From the NCBI RefSeq assembly GCF_031877795.1, contig NC_133958.1, positions 2,604,001 through 2,668,000 on the forward strand: a stretch of DNA of 64,000 nucleotides, read 5' to 3'. The stretch is from Strix aluco (lineage: Eukaryota; Chordata; Aves; Strigiformes; Strigidae). The notes beneath the pieces are model-generated. The model worked only from the letters and a program-made list of their open reading frames with translations, did not search any database and had not been told where the DNA came from. Positions 1 to 18,822 of this stretch are shown here, piece by piece; the stretch's first letter is position 1, and every line of letters starts with the position of its first letter. A program made the position numbers and the translations under genes.

Positions 1-8966
<8,966 letters not shown>

Positions 8967-9365
8967 GGCGCCGCCGCCGCCCCCGCCCGCCCCGGCTCTT
9001 CACGCCGAGCCGGCCCCGCGGCCCCGTCAGCGCCTGGGCAGCCCGAGCGCCGCCGGCCCCGCCGAGCCCGAGCGGCGGACAATAACCCCAACGGTCCTCG
9101 CAAGATGGCGGGTGGCGGGCGAAGGGGCCCGGCCGGCCGAGAGGGGGCGGTAACGCGCATGCGCCCCCGGCAGGGGACGAGCCGCCTCCGGATGCGGCTT
9201 CCCGCCCGCCGCCGCTCCCGCGCATGCGCCCCGACACCGAGTCCCCCCGCTCCTCGGTAACCGGTAACCGGAACGCTGCTCCCGGTGGCAGCGGGGTACG
9301 GGCCTGGCGCTTCCTCACCCCCGCGGGGCGGGAAAATAAGAATAAAAGGCGTGAAAGTCGCGGTT

Positions 9366-9369
9366 AAAA
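9366..9369 (-). terminator. RNA polymerase III terminator of tRNA-Gly
   Basis: A TTTT run on the minus strand (aaaa on plus) starts 8 bases past the tRNA 3' end, as expected for a Pol III terminator. It is the minimum length, so some read-through toward TIA1 is possible. Confidence 0.75.
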
Positions 9370-9376
9370 GACTACA

Positions 9377-9447
9377 TGCGCCGCCCGGGAATCGAACCCG
9401 GGTCGCAAGAATGGGAATCTTGCATGATACCACTACACCAGCGGCGC
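9377..9447 (-). tRNA. tRNA-Gly (anticodon CCC)
   Basis: Read on the minus strand, this is a 71-nt tRNA. The 7-bp acceptor stem pairs gcgccgc with gcggcgc and ends in discriminator A. The A box is TGGTGTAGTGG and the B box is GGTTCGATTCC. The anticodon stem CAAGA/TCTTG holds the loop TTCCCAT, which places CCC at the anticodon (plus 9413-9415). All stems pair. It decodes GGG glycine codons. It matches my memory of the human Gly-CCC isodecoder of this type. No intron is present. Confidence 0.96.
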
Positions 9448-9545
9448 GGTTAGCAGTGTGCCGCCGCCCGCCCTCATGGCGCTGCCGCCCCGCCGCCGCG
9501 GCGGGAACCAGCTGACGGGGCGGGTCCGCCCGTCGAGCCAGCGCC

Positions 9546-12500
9546 ATGCCGGCCCGCCGCCTCCTCCTGCTCCTTGCCGCTCTCTGCCTGCCCGTCCCGG
9601 CCCGCCGGCCGCAACGCGATGGCCCCGGCAAGATCGGTGCGACGAGGCGGGGCGGTGTTGGGGGGTTGTGGGGGTGTGTGTGTGGGGGGGGCTGTGGGAC
9701 TCTGGGGGGGTGTGTGGGGCTGTGGGACTCTGGGGGGGGGTGTGGGGCTGCGGGTGTGGGGCTCTGGCTGTGTGTGAGGGGGGCTGTGGGGTTCTAAAGG
9801 TGTGGGGCTCAGTGGGGGGCTGTGGGGGTGTGTGAGGGGGGCTGTGGGGGTCTGGGGGTGTGTGGGGGCAGCGCTGACGGCCGGTGCCGGTTTTTCCAGC
9901 CGTGGTCGGCGGTGGGATCGGGGGAGCTGCCGCTGCCTACTTCTTGCGGCAGAAGTTCGGGGGGAGCGTGCGGCTGGAGGTGCTGGAGAAGGCGGCGGTG
10001 GGGGGCCGGCTGGCCACGCTGGAGATGGAGGGAGCTGGCTACGAGGCTGGGGGGTCTGTCCTCCACCCCCTCAACCTGCACATGAAGCACTTTGTCAAGG
10101 AGCTGGGTAAGTGGGGATCCCCCCTGACTGCCCTGTCCCCAAAATCACACATGGCCCCCCCAAAGGGGTGCCCTGGGTCCAGCTCTCCCACTCTGCCGGG
10201 GGGACACCCCCATAAAGAGCAAGCCTTGGTTGTCGCCCTTCCTTCCCCGAGCTCCCCCCGAGTCCATATCCCCTCCTGTGGTACCCCAGCTCTCCCCCGC
10301 ACCTTATCCCACTGTGGTACCCCAACTTCCCGCCTCCCCCAGGAGAAGGAGACCTGCATCCTGATGGAAACGGGACACAACCCCCCACCATGGGTGATGC
10401 AGTAATTCCATTGTAAAAGTCCAAAAGTCACCGCAAATAACTAACTGGCTCCTGGTCAAGAACTAATTCCCCTTTCCACATCTTGGGGATCCAGTCTTTA
10501 ATTGCTCACCCTTACCAATTGGAAGCTAAGTTGTCTCAGGAAGTTAAAATCGAGGCGTAATATAGTTTAGCTCGACGCAAGTTCTACCTTTCATTATCTT
10601 TTTTTCACCCTGTTCCTCAAGGCCTCGCGGTTGCCCCAGTGCCCAGCAGCCTCGCAGGCGTTTATAACGGGGAGGAGTTCGTGTTTGAGGAGAGCAGCTG
10701 GTACATCGTCAACCTTCTCAAGCTGCTCTGGCACTACGGGCTCAACCCCCTGCGAATGTACATGTGGGTGGAGGACGTCCTGGACAAGTTCATGCGGTAT
10801 GTCGGGCCCCTGCTAGGGAAAAGGTGGGAAAGTGTCTGTGGGAAAAGGTGCAAAACATGCTGCTGAGTGGTAAAAATCAGTGAAATATGAGAAAGGATAC
10901 TCCTGTTGCCCTCTCTCCATTGCCAATCATTTTTCTAAGGAAAAACATTGAGATATGCGCTGTCAAACAGCAATAATGAGGGTGCAGTGGAAACGCGTGT
11001 TAGGTGTGGGATGCACCTGGGTGCTAAAGAGAATTAAACTTATAACTGTGCGCAAAGTGCTTTTGTTAGGAAAGATCTGTAAATGAATAATGAACATCCA
11101 GGGCTGCTTAGGCATGTGCCACTTTGGCTAGGGCTTGGCTGGTAGGACAAGCCCCGCTGCTCCCGTGAAGGGCTGTGAGGCTCTCGGAAGCTGCGCTGTG
11201 AGATTCTCCACAGCTTCCAAGGGCAACATAGATAATTAACAGTGAGTGAACACCTATTTCTCGTCTCCGGTTAAAGGATCTATCGCTACCAGACGCACGA
11301 CTACGCCTTCAGCAGTAACGAGCGCCTGCTTCACGCCCTGGGAGGGAACGACTTCACCCGCATGCTGAACCAAACCATCGATGAAGCCATGCAGAAAGCC
11401 GGCTTCTCCCTTAAGTTCATAAATGAGGTGGTTTGTCCAGCCATGAGAGTCAATTATGGGCAAGGCGTCAACATCAACAGTTTCGTAGGTGAGTGTTTCA
11501 TAGATTAACCTCCCAAGGCATCTGTCCCAGGGACCCGGATTCCTGGGACTGGGATTCCTTACTCTGACAAATTGCTGGCTAATGCGACAGGCTTAGCCCT
11601 GGCCTTCAGCAAGTTCTGTGCCCCAAAGGGATGTGTTTTTCCCCTATTTTCCCACTTTCTGTTTCAAGAATGATGCTGAGCAAGCGTGACAGGCTTAGCC
11701 CTGGCCTTCAGCAAGTTCTGTGCCCCAAAGGGATGTGTTTGTCCCCTATTTTTCCACTTTCTGTTTCAAGAATGATGCTGAGCAAGCTGCTCTAATAATT
11801 GTGGTTTCCTTGTAGGTGCTGTTTCTCTGGCAGGGGTGGAATCGGGCCTTTGGTCAGTAAAAGGGGGGAACAAACTTGTCTGCACTGGCCTTATTTACGC
11901 CTCCAAAGCTGAAGTTGTCCCTGGTACAGTTTTATCTATAGAGCCAAAAATCAGACCCAGACCCACAGGTGAGTTGGGTTTGCTTTCCCTTCGGTGGGGC
12001 GGGGAGCCGGAGAATGACCTTGGCTTCTGTCACTGCTCGGCTGCAGCTCTTGGCAGACTGAAGCAACAACCTGGGTTTTTTTAAGATGAAAATAGGGCTT
12101 TGCTCAAAGCTCCAACTCGCAGCACTCCCTCAGCTAAGCTGGGACTAGTTTATAAAGCTGCATCAGCTCGCAACAAGGCATAATTAGCCGAGATGGGATT
12201 GCGTTTTAAAAGCTGCTTTGTCAGAGGGACAAACAGGATTTCCTGCAGCCACGGAGTGGGATAACTGAGCTCTTCTCCCCAGGGGACCCGGTGAAGCTCT
12301 ACCAGGTCACTTACAACACTACATCGGGACTAACGGGGGACATGTATGACATCGTTGTCATCGCTGCTCCGCTGAGCCGCAAAATGGCCGACATCACCTT
12401 CAGGAACTTCGACCCTCCCGTCCCAGACTTCCCAAACCCTTACCACCAGACCGTCGCAACGTTCGTGCACGGACGATTAAACGCCTCCTTCTTTGGTTAC

Positions 12501-12941
12501 CGGGATCCATCTGCCTTTCATCTCGGTGCCATTTTCACTATGGAGAATCCCAAACTGTTCATCAACAGCCTGGGGGTGGTGTCTCCCGTGGGAGACGTAG
12601 GCGGTGGAGGAAAGCTGCCCTTGCAATCGGCCGTCTGGAAGGTGTTTTCGAAGGAGGTGCTCACCAAAGAGCAGCTTAACTTGCTTTTCTCCTCCTACGA
12701 CTCAGTCAAAATGAAGAAGTGGCTGGCGTACCCCCACTACAGCCCCCCGGAAAAATGTCCTCCCATCGTCCTCCACGACAACATCTACTACCTGAACGGC
12801 ATCGAGCGGGCCGCGAGCGCCATGGAGATGAGCGTCATCGCGGCCAAAAACGCCGCTCTGCTCGCTTACCACCGGTGGTACGGGAACACGGACAGGATTG
12901 ACCAGGAAGATTTGCACGAGAAGCTGAAAACGGAGCTTTGA
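9546..12941 (+). CDS. PCYOX1: PCYOX1 prenylcysteine oxidase 1 (complete)
   Basis: This lysosomal, lipoprotein-associated FAD thioether oxidase splits farnesyl- or geranylgeranyl-cysteine into cysteine, prenal and hydrogen peroxide. Coding exons: 9546-9636, 9900-10106, 10622-10796, 11277-11488, 11816-11968 and 12283-12941. They total 1497 nt and encode 498 aa (human about 505). Residues 1-20 form a signal peptide with an L-rich core. The FAD-binding glycine motif GGGIGG is at residues 34-39, followed by VGGRLAT and [16 protein letters not shown]-glycosylation motifs are NQT (189), NTT (291) and NAS (346). The C-terminus [19 protein letters not shown] closely matches mammalian PCYOX1. PCYOX1L was considered, but the TIA1 neighbour and the C-terminus favour PCYOX1. 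The start is the first ATG before the signal peptide. Confidence 0.95.
9640..9880 (+). repeat. G-rich imperfect tandem repeat in PCYOX1 intron 1
   Basis: Nearly the whole 263-bp intron consists of imperfect repeats of words such as ggggctgtggg, actctggggg and tgtgtgggg. It has many runs of three or more G on the transcribed strand, so the RNA could form G-quadruplexes. Several overlapping open frames here are artefacts of the repeat. Confidence 0.85.
11586..11787 (+). repeat. 102-bp tandem duplication in PCYOX1 intron 4
   Basis: Two adjacent copies with a period of 102 bp (11586-11687 and 11688-11787) both begin gacaggcttagccctggcc and end agcaagc. They differ at only a few positions. The second copy ends about 28 bp before the exon 5 acceptor. 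Confidence 0.92.
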
Positions 12942-13870
12942 GCCCCGCGGAGCCAACGGCCGGGTGCTCGCAACGACGTCCGCTCTACAGCCTCCGGAGA
13001 TAGGGCTCGCGTACCCGAGCGGTTTAGCCACAATTAAAGCTAACGAACGAGGAATTCACTGCTTAGCTGCTGAGGAGACACCCGGCCCACTCGAGACAGA
13101 CTAGAACAGCAGCGAAAAGGCAGAGAGAGCTTTCATAAACTCTGGTCCTTCCTCGAGCAAACTCCTCTGGTCCTTCCTCGAGCAAACTCCTCAATCTATC
13201 CCTATGCAAGATTAAAAAGGTTTTAAATGCCATATTGACCCCAAAAGTGCCCTCCACGGTAAGGAGACTGCCAAACTCAGGATCTGCATCACTGTGATTA
13301 ACCTGTGCACGTCGCTTTCCCTCTCTGGATGTGTTTCAGGCAGGGAATATCACCTTTTTGACTGTGAATCTCTTTGTCTCAGCTATTTTCTGAAGGGTTT
13401 ATCTAATAGTTATAGGGTGAAACCAGCGCAGTGGGAATTGGGGCTGCGTTCTTCATCTGCTTCCAGAACCAGCAGCTTACGGGTGGGGGAACTGCTCTGC
13501 GGGAAGCACACGACTTGCCAAAACGGGGGGTAAGCAAGCAAAACCACAGCCGTCCTTTGCTTCGTCAAGGTTTGAAAGCATTAATTATTTAGATGACCTG
13601 ACCCTACCACTAGGTTGAAGTAAAAATCTTTTTCGTGAGAATCTTGTGTCCCTTGACTGTATCTAATATCGCTGCGATACCTCACCACGTCTGAATATTG
13701 CTGTTACAAATAAAATCAATGCTGTTTGGAGAGGAAGCTGGCGCTGTTGCCTTGAGGTAGCGTAGAGCTGTTCTGCGACAGTGTAGTCCAGCCCCATCCA
13801 GGCTTTGTTTCCTGCACAACTCTGTGATGCAGAAATAAAAATTATTATTTTTAAAATAAATCCTACTTTC
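12942..13870 (+). other. PCYOX1: PCYOX1 3' UTR region with candidate poly(A) signals
   Basis: Several hexamers follow the stop codon: attaaa at 13033-13038, then aataaa at 13709-13714, 13834-13839 and 13855-13860. The early site would give a 3' UTR of about 110 nt, and the later cluster one of about 0.8-0.9 kb. SNRPG converges from the other side, with its own signal at 14185-14190. Which site is used cannot be told from sequence. Confidence 0.6.
13141..13190 (+). repeat. 25-bp tandem duplication in the PCYOX1 3' region
   Basis: Two perfect adjacent copies of a 25-base unit beginning tctggtccttcctcgagcaa lie at 13141-13165 and 13166-13190. Confidence 0.93.
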
Positions 13871-14184
13871 AGGCAGCCCAGCTGGGCACAAATACTCTGT
13901 GAAGAGTGACAGAGGAGAATTTTACTGTTTTCCTGCCAGTTAAGAACCTAGAACCCACTGAACAAACACAACACAGCTTTATAGCTCATTCTTTACAAGA
14001 TATTAAGGGGAAGGACACTCAAGGCGTCTGCTTAAATAAATTAAGTCTCCTGACAGTCTTTGCAGAACTTTAAAGCGATGGGGAGCAGAATTAACAACCG
14101 CCCCCACCGTGCTGAAAAACCCGTTACTCAAAAAAAAAAAAAAGCAAGTACGACTGACACGGAGTTATATCAACCATTACAAAA

Positions 14185-14190
14185 TTTATT
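14185..14190 (-). promoter_or_regulatory. SNRPG: SNRPG poly(A) signal
   Basis: AATAAA on the minus strand (tttatt on plus) lies 90 bases past the SNRPG stop codon, in an A/T-rich stretch. It gives the short 3' UTR typical of this gene. Confidence 0.8.
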
Positions 14191-14279
14191 TAACAAAACA
14201 AAACAAAATAAGGTTATGCTCAGGATGCTTCGTGGGCTAGGACTTGTCAGGGCTAGTAGCGATGGGGGTTCCTCAGGCG

Positions 14280-15306
14280 CTAGACTCGTTCCAAGGCTTC
14301 CAGCATAATGATGCTGTTTCCTCTTATCACCTAAAAAAAAGTGAGAGTTTGGAGCGACCGGTACTGTTACCCACCACCCTGCAGCTTCCCAGCCCCCCCC
14401 CCCCCCCACCTAATTTATTTCCCTAAAAAGCTGATGCCGCCCCAGAAATGGAACTCAACTCCTCCACGAGGACAAACACCGATTTTAACCCTAAAGCCCG
14501 CCCGGATTGCTCCGTGCTGTGACAGTAAATTCATCCCCCTCTTAAAATCCGTCTCGTTTCCCGCGGGCGGGCGGCCGCACTCACCACCATGCCGATGTTG
14601 TTCTGCTGTCCCCCCGGCGCCATCTCCACGCACTCATCGATGACGAGGTTCATGAAGGGATCAAAACCCCGCAATATCCCCTGGACGTGTCGGCCGCCGT
14701 TTAATTTCACTACAAGAGATCGAGTAAGTTTAAAGAAGGGGAGTGCCGGGTGCGGGGGGGGGTTCCCTCACCGGGGGACCGCGAGGAGGGGGGTTAATTT
14801 TAATTTTGTTCATTGGAGGCATTTAGAGCATCACACCCGGCGTGGGGAGAAAAGAGTGTCTTAAAAGAGTGTAAATTTTAAATTGATGTGGAGTCCAGTG
14901 AATAGGTTTTGAGGGCTGACAGCTGCCAGGGCCGGCTCCGCGCGCTCAGCTCCTGGCTGAGGAGGGGCTGGGGGCTCCCCCGCGGCCGCGCAGCCCCTTT
15001 TTTACCCCGCGCCCCGCCGCAGACACCCGCGGTAAAGACAACTCAGGGCCGGGAGCAGCTCCGGGCGGCCGGCACTCACACGACAGCTTCTTGTCCATGA
15101 ACCTGCAACGAGATGGCGGCGGCGGGTCAGCAACCAGGCCAGCCCCTCACCCCCACACACAGCCGCCATGACGCCCGCGGTGCACGCCGGGATAACGGCG
15201 GACCCCGCCGGTGCGTGTCCTCCCCCCCCCCCCTTCCGCCGCCGCCCCGGTCCCGGTCCCAGCCCCAGACGCACTTTTTCAGCTCGGGCGGGTGCGCTTT
15301 GCTCAT
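14280..15306 (-). CDS. SNRPG: SNRPG small nuclear ribonucleoprotein G (complete)
   Basis: SmG is one of the seven Sm proteins that form a ring on U1, U2, U4 and U5 snRNAs. Coding exons on the minus strand: 15275-15306, 15080-15102, 14585-14709 and 14280-14330. Together they give 231 nt, 77 codons and a 76-aa protein, the same length as human SmG. The protein starts [20 protein letters not shown]. It then has Sm1-region residues around [19 protein letters not shown] and Sm2-region residues [15 protein letters not shown] at the end. Relative to human as I recall it, the only clear change is [11 protein letters not shown] for MATSGQQNNIG. All introns have GT/AG borders. The second exon is a 23-nt micro-exon. 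SNRPG has many retrocopies in mammals, but the intact introns show that this is the parent gene. Confidence 0.96.
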
Positions 15307-15500
15307 GGCGTCTCCACAGCCCCTCGCTCTGCCGCCCGCGCCGCGCTCTGACGTCAACGCGCCGTCACGTCACGCACCCCGCCAGCCAATAGCGGCCGCG
15401 CCTTGCCCTCCCCGCTTCCCCCCCCGTCTCCCTTCCCGACGCCCCTCGCGCCTCCCCGGCAGCCAATCGCCGCCCGCGCCGCCGGTACCGCACTCCCCCG
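15307..15500 (-). promoter_or_regulatory. SNRPG: SNRPG CpG-island promoter with CRE and CCAAT boxes
   Basis: A full CRE palindrome (tgacgtca) is at 15349-15356, about 43 bp upstream of the start codon. A second CRE-like tcacgtca follows near 15365. CCAAT boxes are at 15386-15390 and 15463-15467. No TATA box is seen. The pattern fits a housekeeping promoter driven by ATF/CREB and NF-Y factors. Factor binding is inferred from the motifs only. Confidence 0.65.
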
Positions 15501-15739
15501 AGTAGCGGCGCGATAGCGGCGGCGCGGGGCAGGCGCTTGGGCGGCGAGGCGGGACAGGGCGCAGCTACACGTGGGGGTACGGCCGCACGGCCGCCACGCG
15601 CCTCCCGCCGGGCTCCGGCCGCGCAAGCGCACAAGGGTCACGTGGTGCATGGCGCACGGGCAGGGGGGCCCTACGGCATGAGCACATGGGGGGGGCGTGT
15701 GTCACCCCTGCGCTGCACACGCGAAGGGGCCGCCCCCAT

Positions 15740-16150
15740 CCCCTGCACTCACATGCGGTCACTCTGTGCCTTGCACACTCACAGGGGTCACCCCCATGCC
15801 ATGCACACACACAGGGGTCACCCTGTGCCTTGCACACTCACAGGGGTCACCCCCACGCCATGCACACACACAGGGGTTACCCCCAAGCCCTGCACACACA
15901 TGGGGTCACCCTGTGCCTTGCACACTCACAGGGGTCACCTCCACGCCATGCACACACACAGGGGTCACCCTGTGCCTTGCACACTCACAGGGGTCACCCC
16001 AAGCCCTGCGCGCACACAGGGGTCACCCCACTCCTTTGCACACTCGCAGGGGCCACCCCCACACCGCGCACACCCGCACAGGTGCCCCCCCACCCTGCAC
16101 ATGCACAAGCACACGTGCAGGGGCCACCCCGCCCCTTACACACACACACA
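15740..16150. repeat. Minisatellite between SNRPG and FAM136A, unit about 29-30 bp
   Basis: About a dozen imperfect copies of a unit close to ttgcacactcacaggggtca plus ccctgtgcc or cccacgcca run through this interval. The spacing of the gcacac core is 29-30 bp, and the right end decays into CA-rich sequence. It lies just beyond the 3' end of FAM136A and upstream of SNRPG. Overlapping open frames of 200-440 codons are repeat artefacts. Confidence 0.9.
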
Positions 16151-16322
16151 CGCATCACCCAACACATCACCCAGCTCCCCTTGCACCCACGTGCCAGCTC
16201 AGAGCACCCCCCCCCCCCCCCAGAACGGGTGCTGCTGCGGGCCCCCAGGACCTCCGCACCCCCCCACCCCTGCACCCCGACCCCGCAGCACCCGCGGGGC
16301 GGTAGGAGCGTGGCACCTCGCC

Positions 16323-16328
16323 TTTAAT
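16323..16328 (-). promoter_or_regulatory. FAM136A: FAM136A poly(A) signal (ATTAAA)
   Basis: ATTAAA on the minus strand lies 43 bases past the stop codon. No AATAAA occurs closer, so this is the best candidate for a very short 3' UTR. Confidence 0.65.
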
Positions 16329-16370
16329 GACTGCGTGGGGGGGCGCCGGACCCCTTCCCCCCAAGTCCTG

Positions 16371-18155
16371 CTACTGCTGGAGGGCGGCCAGGCTGTCCTT
16401 CATCTTCTTGGCCATGGCGGGGACGAGGCGGAGGTGGTCATCGCCGCAGGTGGCCAAGCAGGCGTCGAGCTGGCCACGCACCCGCGCCTCCGTGCCCCCC
16501 GCCTCCAGCGCATCCTTCGCCTTGTCGTTGCAGTGCAGGGTGCAGCGGCTCAGGCGGTCCTGCGTGGGTTGGGGGGTTTGGGTGGGGAAGGGGGGGGGGG
16601 GGTGTCAGCGGGTCCCGGTGCACCCTGTGCACCCCCTTCCTGGTGTGGGGGTGTGTGTGTGTCCCGTCCCCCTCCCATCTTGTCTCACCTGGAACTGCTC
16701 CAGCTCGGCGGTGACGATGGCCTGGGCCTGGGCCAGGGGCGCGTGGCAGCGCTCGATGCAGCGCTGCACTTGCTGCATGGAGGCCGCGCTGTCCTCGCAG
16801 CACCGCGCGCTGCACCGGAACATGGCGCCCTGCGGGGACACGGCGGGGGGGTTGGGGTGGGTTAGTGGGGTGCAACCTGCAGGGATGCCCCCCCCCCCCC
16901 CCCCCCGCTTTGTGGGAGCAGTCTGGGAGGGGCTGGCTGCACCTCAAGCCTGCAGCTGTGTGCGGACACCCCAGGCATGGGGGGGCACAGGGCATGTGGG
17001 GGGGTACAGGGCATGTGGGGGGGTACGGGAGATGCACTGGGGGGGCACAGGGCACATGTGGGGGGGCACAGGGCAGATGGGGGGGGGCACAGGAGATGCA
17101 CTAGGGGGGCACAGGGCAGGTGGGGGGGCACAGGAGATGTGCTGGGGGGGGCACAAGGCATGTGGGGGGGCACAGGGCAGGTGGGGGGGCACAGGAGATG
17201 CGCTGGGGAGGGCACAGAGCAGGTGGGGGGCACAGGAGATGTGCTGGGGGGGCACAAGGCATGTGGGGGGGCACAGAGCAGGTGGGGGGGCACAGGGCAT
17301 GTGGGGGGGACACAGGGCAGTGGGGGGCACAGGGCACATGTGGGGGCACAGGGCAGGTGGGGGGGGCACAGGAGATACACTGGGGGGGGCACAGGGCGTA
17401 TGGGGGGGATCACAGGGCATGTGGGGGGGCACAGGGCATATGTGGGGGCACAGGGCAGGTGGGGGGGAACAGGAGGTGCGCTGAGGGGGGCACAGGGCAT
17501 GTGGGGGGATACAAACCATGTTGGGGGGCACAGGAGATGCACTGGGGGAGCACACGGCATGTGGGGGGGCACAGGATGTGTGTGGGGGGCACAGGGCATG
17601 CACTGGGGGGTACAGGAGATGCATTGGGGGGGCACAGAACATGTGGAGGGGCACAGGGCAGGTGGGGGGGCACAGGGTGTGTGTGGGAGCACAGGAGATG
17701 CACTGGGGGGGGGGGTCCAGGGTGTGTGTAGGTGACACAGGAGGTGGGGGGGGCACAGGGCATGCAATGGGGGGCTGGGGGGCAAGGGCCATGCTCAGAG
17801 AGGGGCGTGGGGCAGGCACGGAGCTGGGCCGGGGGGTGCAGGGTTGGGGGGGGCGCACAGAGCTCCCAGGCATGCGCCGGGGGTGTGTTTGCGGGGGGGG
17901 GAGGGAGCACAGCGCTGCCCGGGGCACACACGTGGGTCCCGCCGGGCAAACCCACGGCGGGAGGCGGGGGGGGGCGGCGGTAGCGGCTTCCACGCGGGGC
18001 CCGGAGCCGCCCCGCAGCCGCTCGGCCCTGCCAGACCCCCCACCCCCGTCGCCCCGACCCCCCGGTACCTGCATGGCGCGGATGCGCTCCCGCTCCAGCC
18101 CCTGCACCGCGCCCTCCACCGCCGCCTGCACCCGGCTCTGCGCCGCCTCCGCCAT
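16371..18155 (-). CDS. FAM136A: FAM136A mitochondrial twin-CX3C protein (complete)
   Basis: Coding exons on the minus strand: 18069-18155, 16689-16829 and 16371-16559. Total 417 nt, giving 138 aa, the same length as human FAM136A. Four CX3C motifs are visible: CSARC (35-39), CIERC (53-57), CTLHC (82-86) and CLATC (110-114). Paired CX3C motifs are typical of small helical proteins imported into the mitochondrial intermembrane space through oxidative folding by MIA40. The human gene has been linked to Meniere disease. Distinctive stretches are [13 protein letters not shown] and [20 protein letters not shown]. The N-terminus is more alanine-rich than in mammals. Intron 1 (1239 bp) is mostly minisatellite. 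The start ATG lies in a CpG island and aligns with the family start. Confidence 0.95.
16977..17765. repeat. G-rich minisatellite filling FAM136A intron 1
   Basis: About 790 bp of imperfect repeats have a core ggggggcacagggcatgtg, alternating with ggcacaggagatgcactgg and ggcacagggcaggtg. Units vary by the length of the G run, so the period drifts around 19-24 bp. It takes up about two thirds of the 1239-bp intron. Open frames of up to about 400 codons on both strands come only from the repeat. Confidence 0.93.
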
Positions 18156-18298
18156 CCCGGGCCCCCAGCCCCGCCCCGGGGCACCGGCGGGGGCGGGACC
18201 GTCACGGCGGGGGGGGGAACCCCGGCTTGTGCTGCACGGCGCTGCGATGCCTCAACTGCAGCGACCACCGCGCCGGGCAGCGCCTGCACCCAGGATCC
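18156..18298 (-). promoter_or_regulatory. FAM136A: FAM136A proximal promoter (CpG-rich)
   Basis: Only 143 bp separate the start codon from a CR1 fragment. The interval is GC-rich with Sp1-like GC boxes (ccccgcccc near 18169, gggggcggg near 18189) and no TATA box. The CpG island extends back into exon 1 and the end of intron 1 (from about 17.88 kb). Confidence 0.55.
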
Positions 18299-18822
18299 CA
18301 GAATCATCCAGGTTGGAAAAGCCCTTGAAGCTCCTCCAGCCCCACCATGAACCTCACCCTGACCGTTCCCAACTCCACCAGATCCCTCAGCGCTGGCTCA
18401 ACCCGACTCTTCAACCCCTCCAGGGATGGGGACTCCCCCCCTGCCCTGGGCAGCCCATTCCAACGCCCAACAGCCCCTTCTGCAAAGAAATCCTTCCTAA
18501 GAGCCAGTCTGACCCTGCCCTGGCGCAGCTTGAGGCCATTCCCTCTTGGCCTGGCGCTGGGTCCTTGGCTCAAGAGACTCATCCCCCCTCTCTGCACCCT
18601 CCTTTCAGGGAGTTGTAGAGGGCCAGGAGGTCTCCCCTCAGCCTCCTCTTCTCCAGACTAAACCCCCCCAGTTCCCTCAGCCGCTCCCCATCAGACCTGT
18701 GCTCCAGACCCTGCACCAGCTCCGTTGCCCTTCTCTGGACACGCTCGAGTCATTCAATGGCCTTTTTGGAGTGAGGGGCCCAAAACTGAACCCACTCATC
18801 GAGGGGCGGCCTCACCAGTGCC
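18299..18822 (-). mobile_element. CR1 LINE fragment (3' end), copy A
   Basis: In minus orientation this is a CR1 3' portion. It runs from ggttcagttttgggcccctcac, through the read-like stretch [21 protein letters not shown], to the 3' terminal region near the FAM136A promoter. It lacks the 5' part and most of ORF2. The sequence between about 18440 and 18822 is nearly identical to copies B, C and D in this window, which points to a recently active subfamily. Confidence 0.93.

Larger units (their letters stand above)
8967..9545. promoter_or_regulatory. Shared TIA1/PCYOX1 CpG-island promoter
   Basis: The TIA1 start codon (minus) and the PCYOX1 start codon (plus) are only 579 bp apart, and the whole interval is CpG-rich with no TATA box. 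Two perfect NRF1-type palindromes (gcgcatgcgc) lie at 9155-9164 and 9220-9229. A YY1-type motif (aagatggcg) is at 9102-9110. A tRNA gene occupies 9377-9447. The head-to-head layout suggests a bidirectional promoter. The transcription starts themselves cannot be placed from sequence alone. Confidence 0.8.

Noticed and set aside
15537-16865. 442-codon plus-strand open frame and overlapping frames
   Set aside because: It is made of the 29-30-bp minisatellite and antisense FAM136A exons; the His/Thr/Pro repeats reflect the DNA repeat.
15740-17765. CRISPR-like spaced repeats
   Set aside because: Units are contiguous or degenerate with no unique spacers, and this is a vertebrate locus.
16862-18155. 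Long proline/cysteine-rich open frames (300-400 codons)
   Set aside because: They are translations of the FAM136A intron 1 minisatellite; only the N-terminal 29 codons at 18069-18155 are real exon 1.
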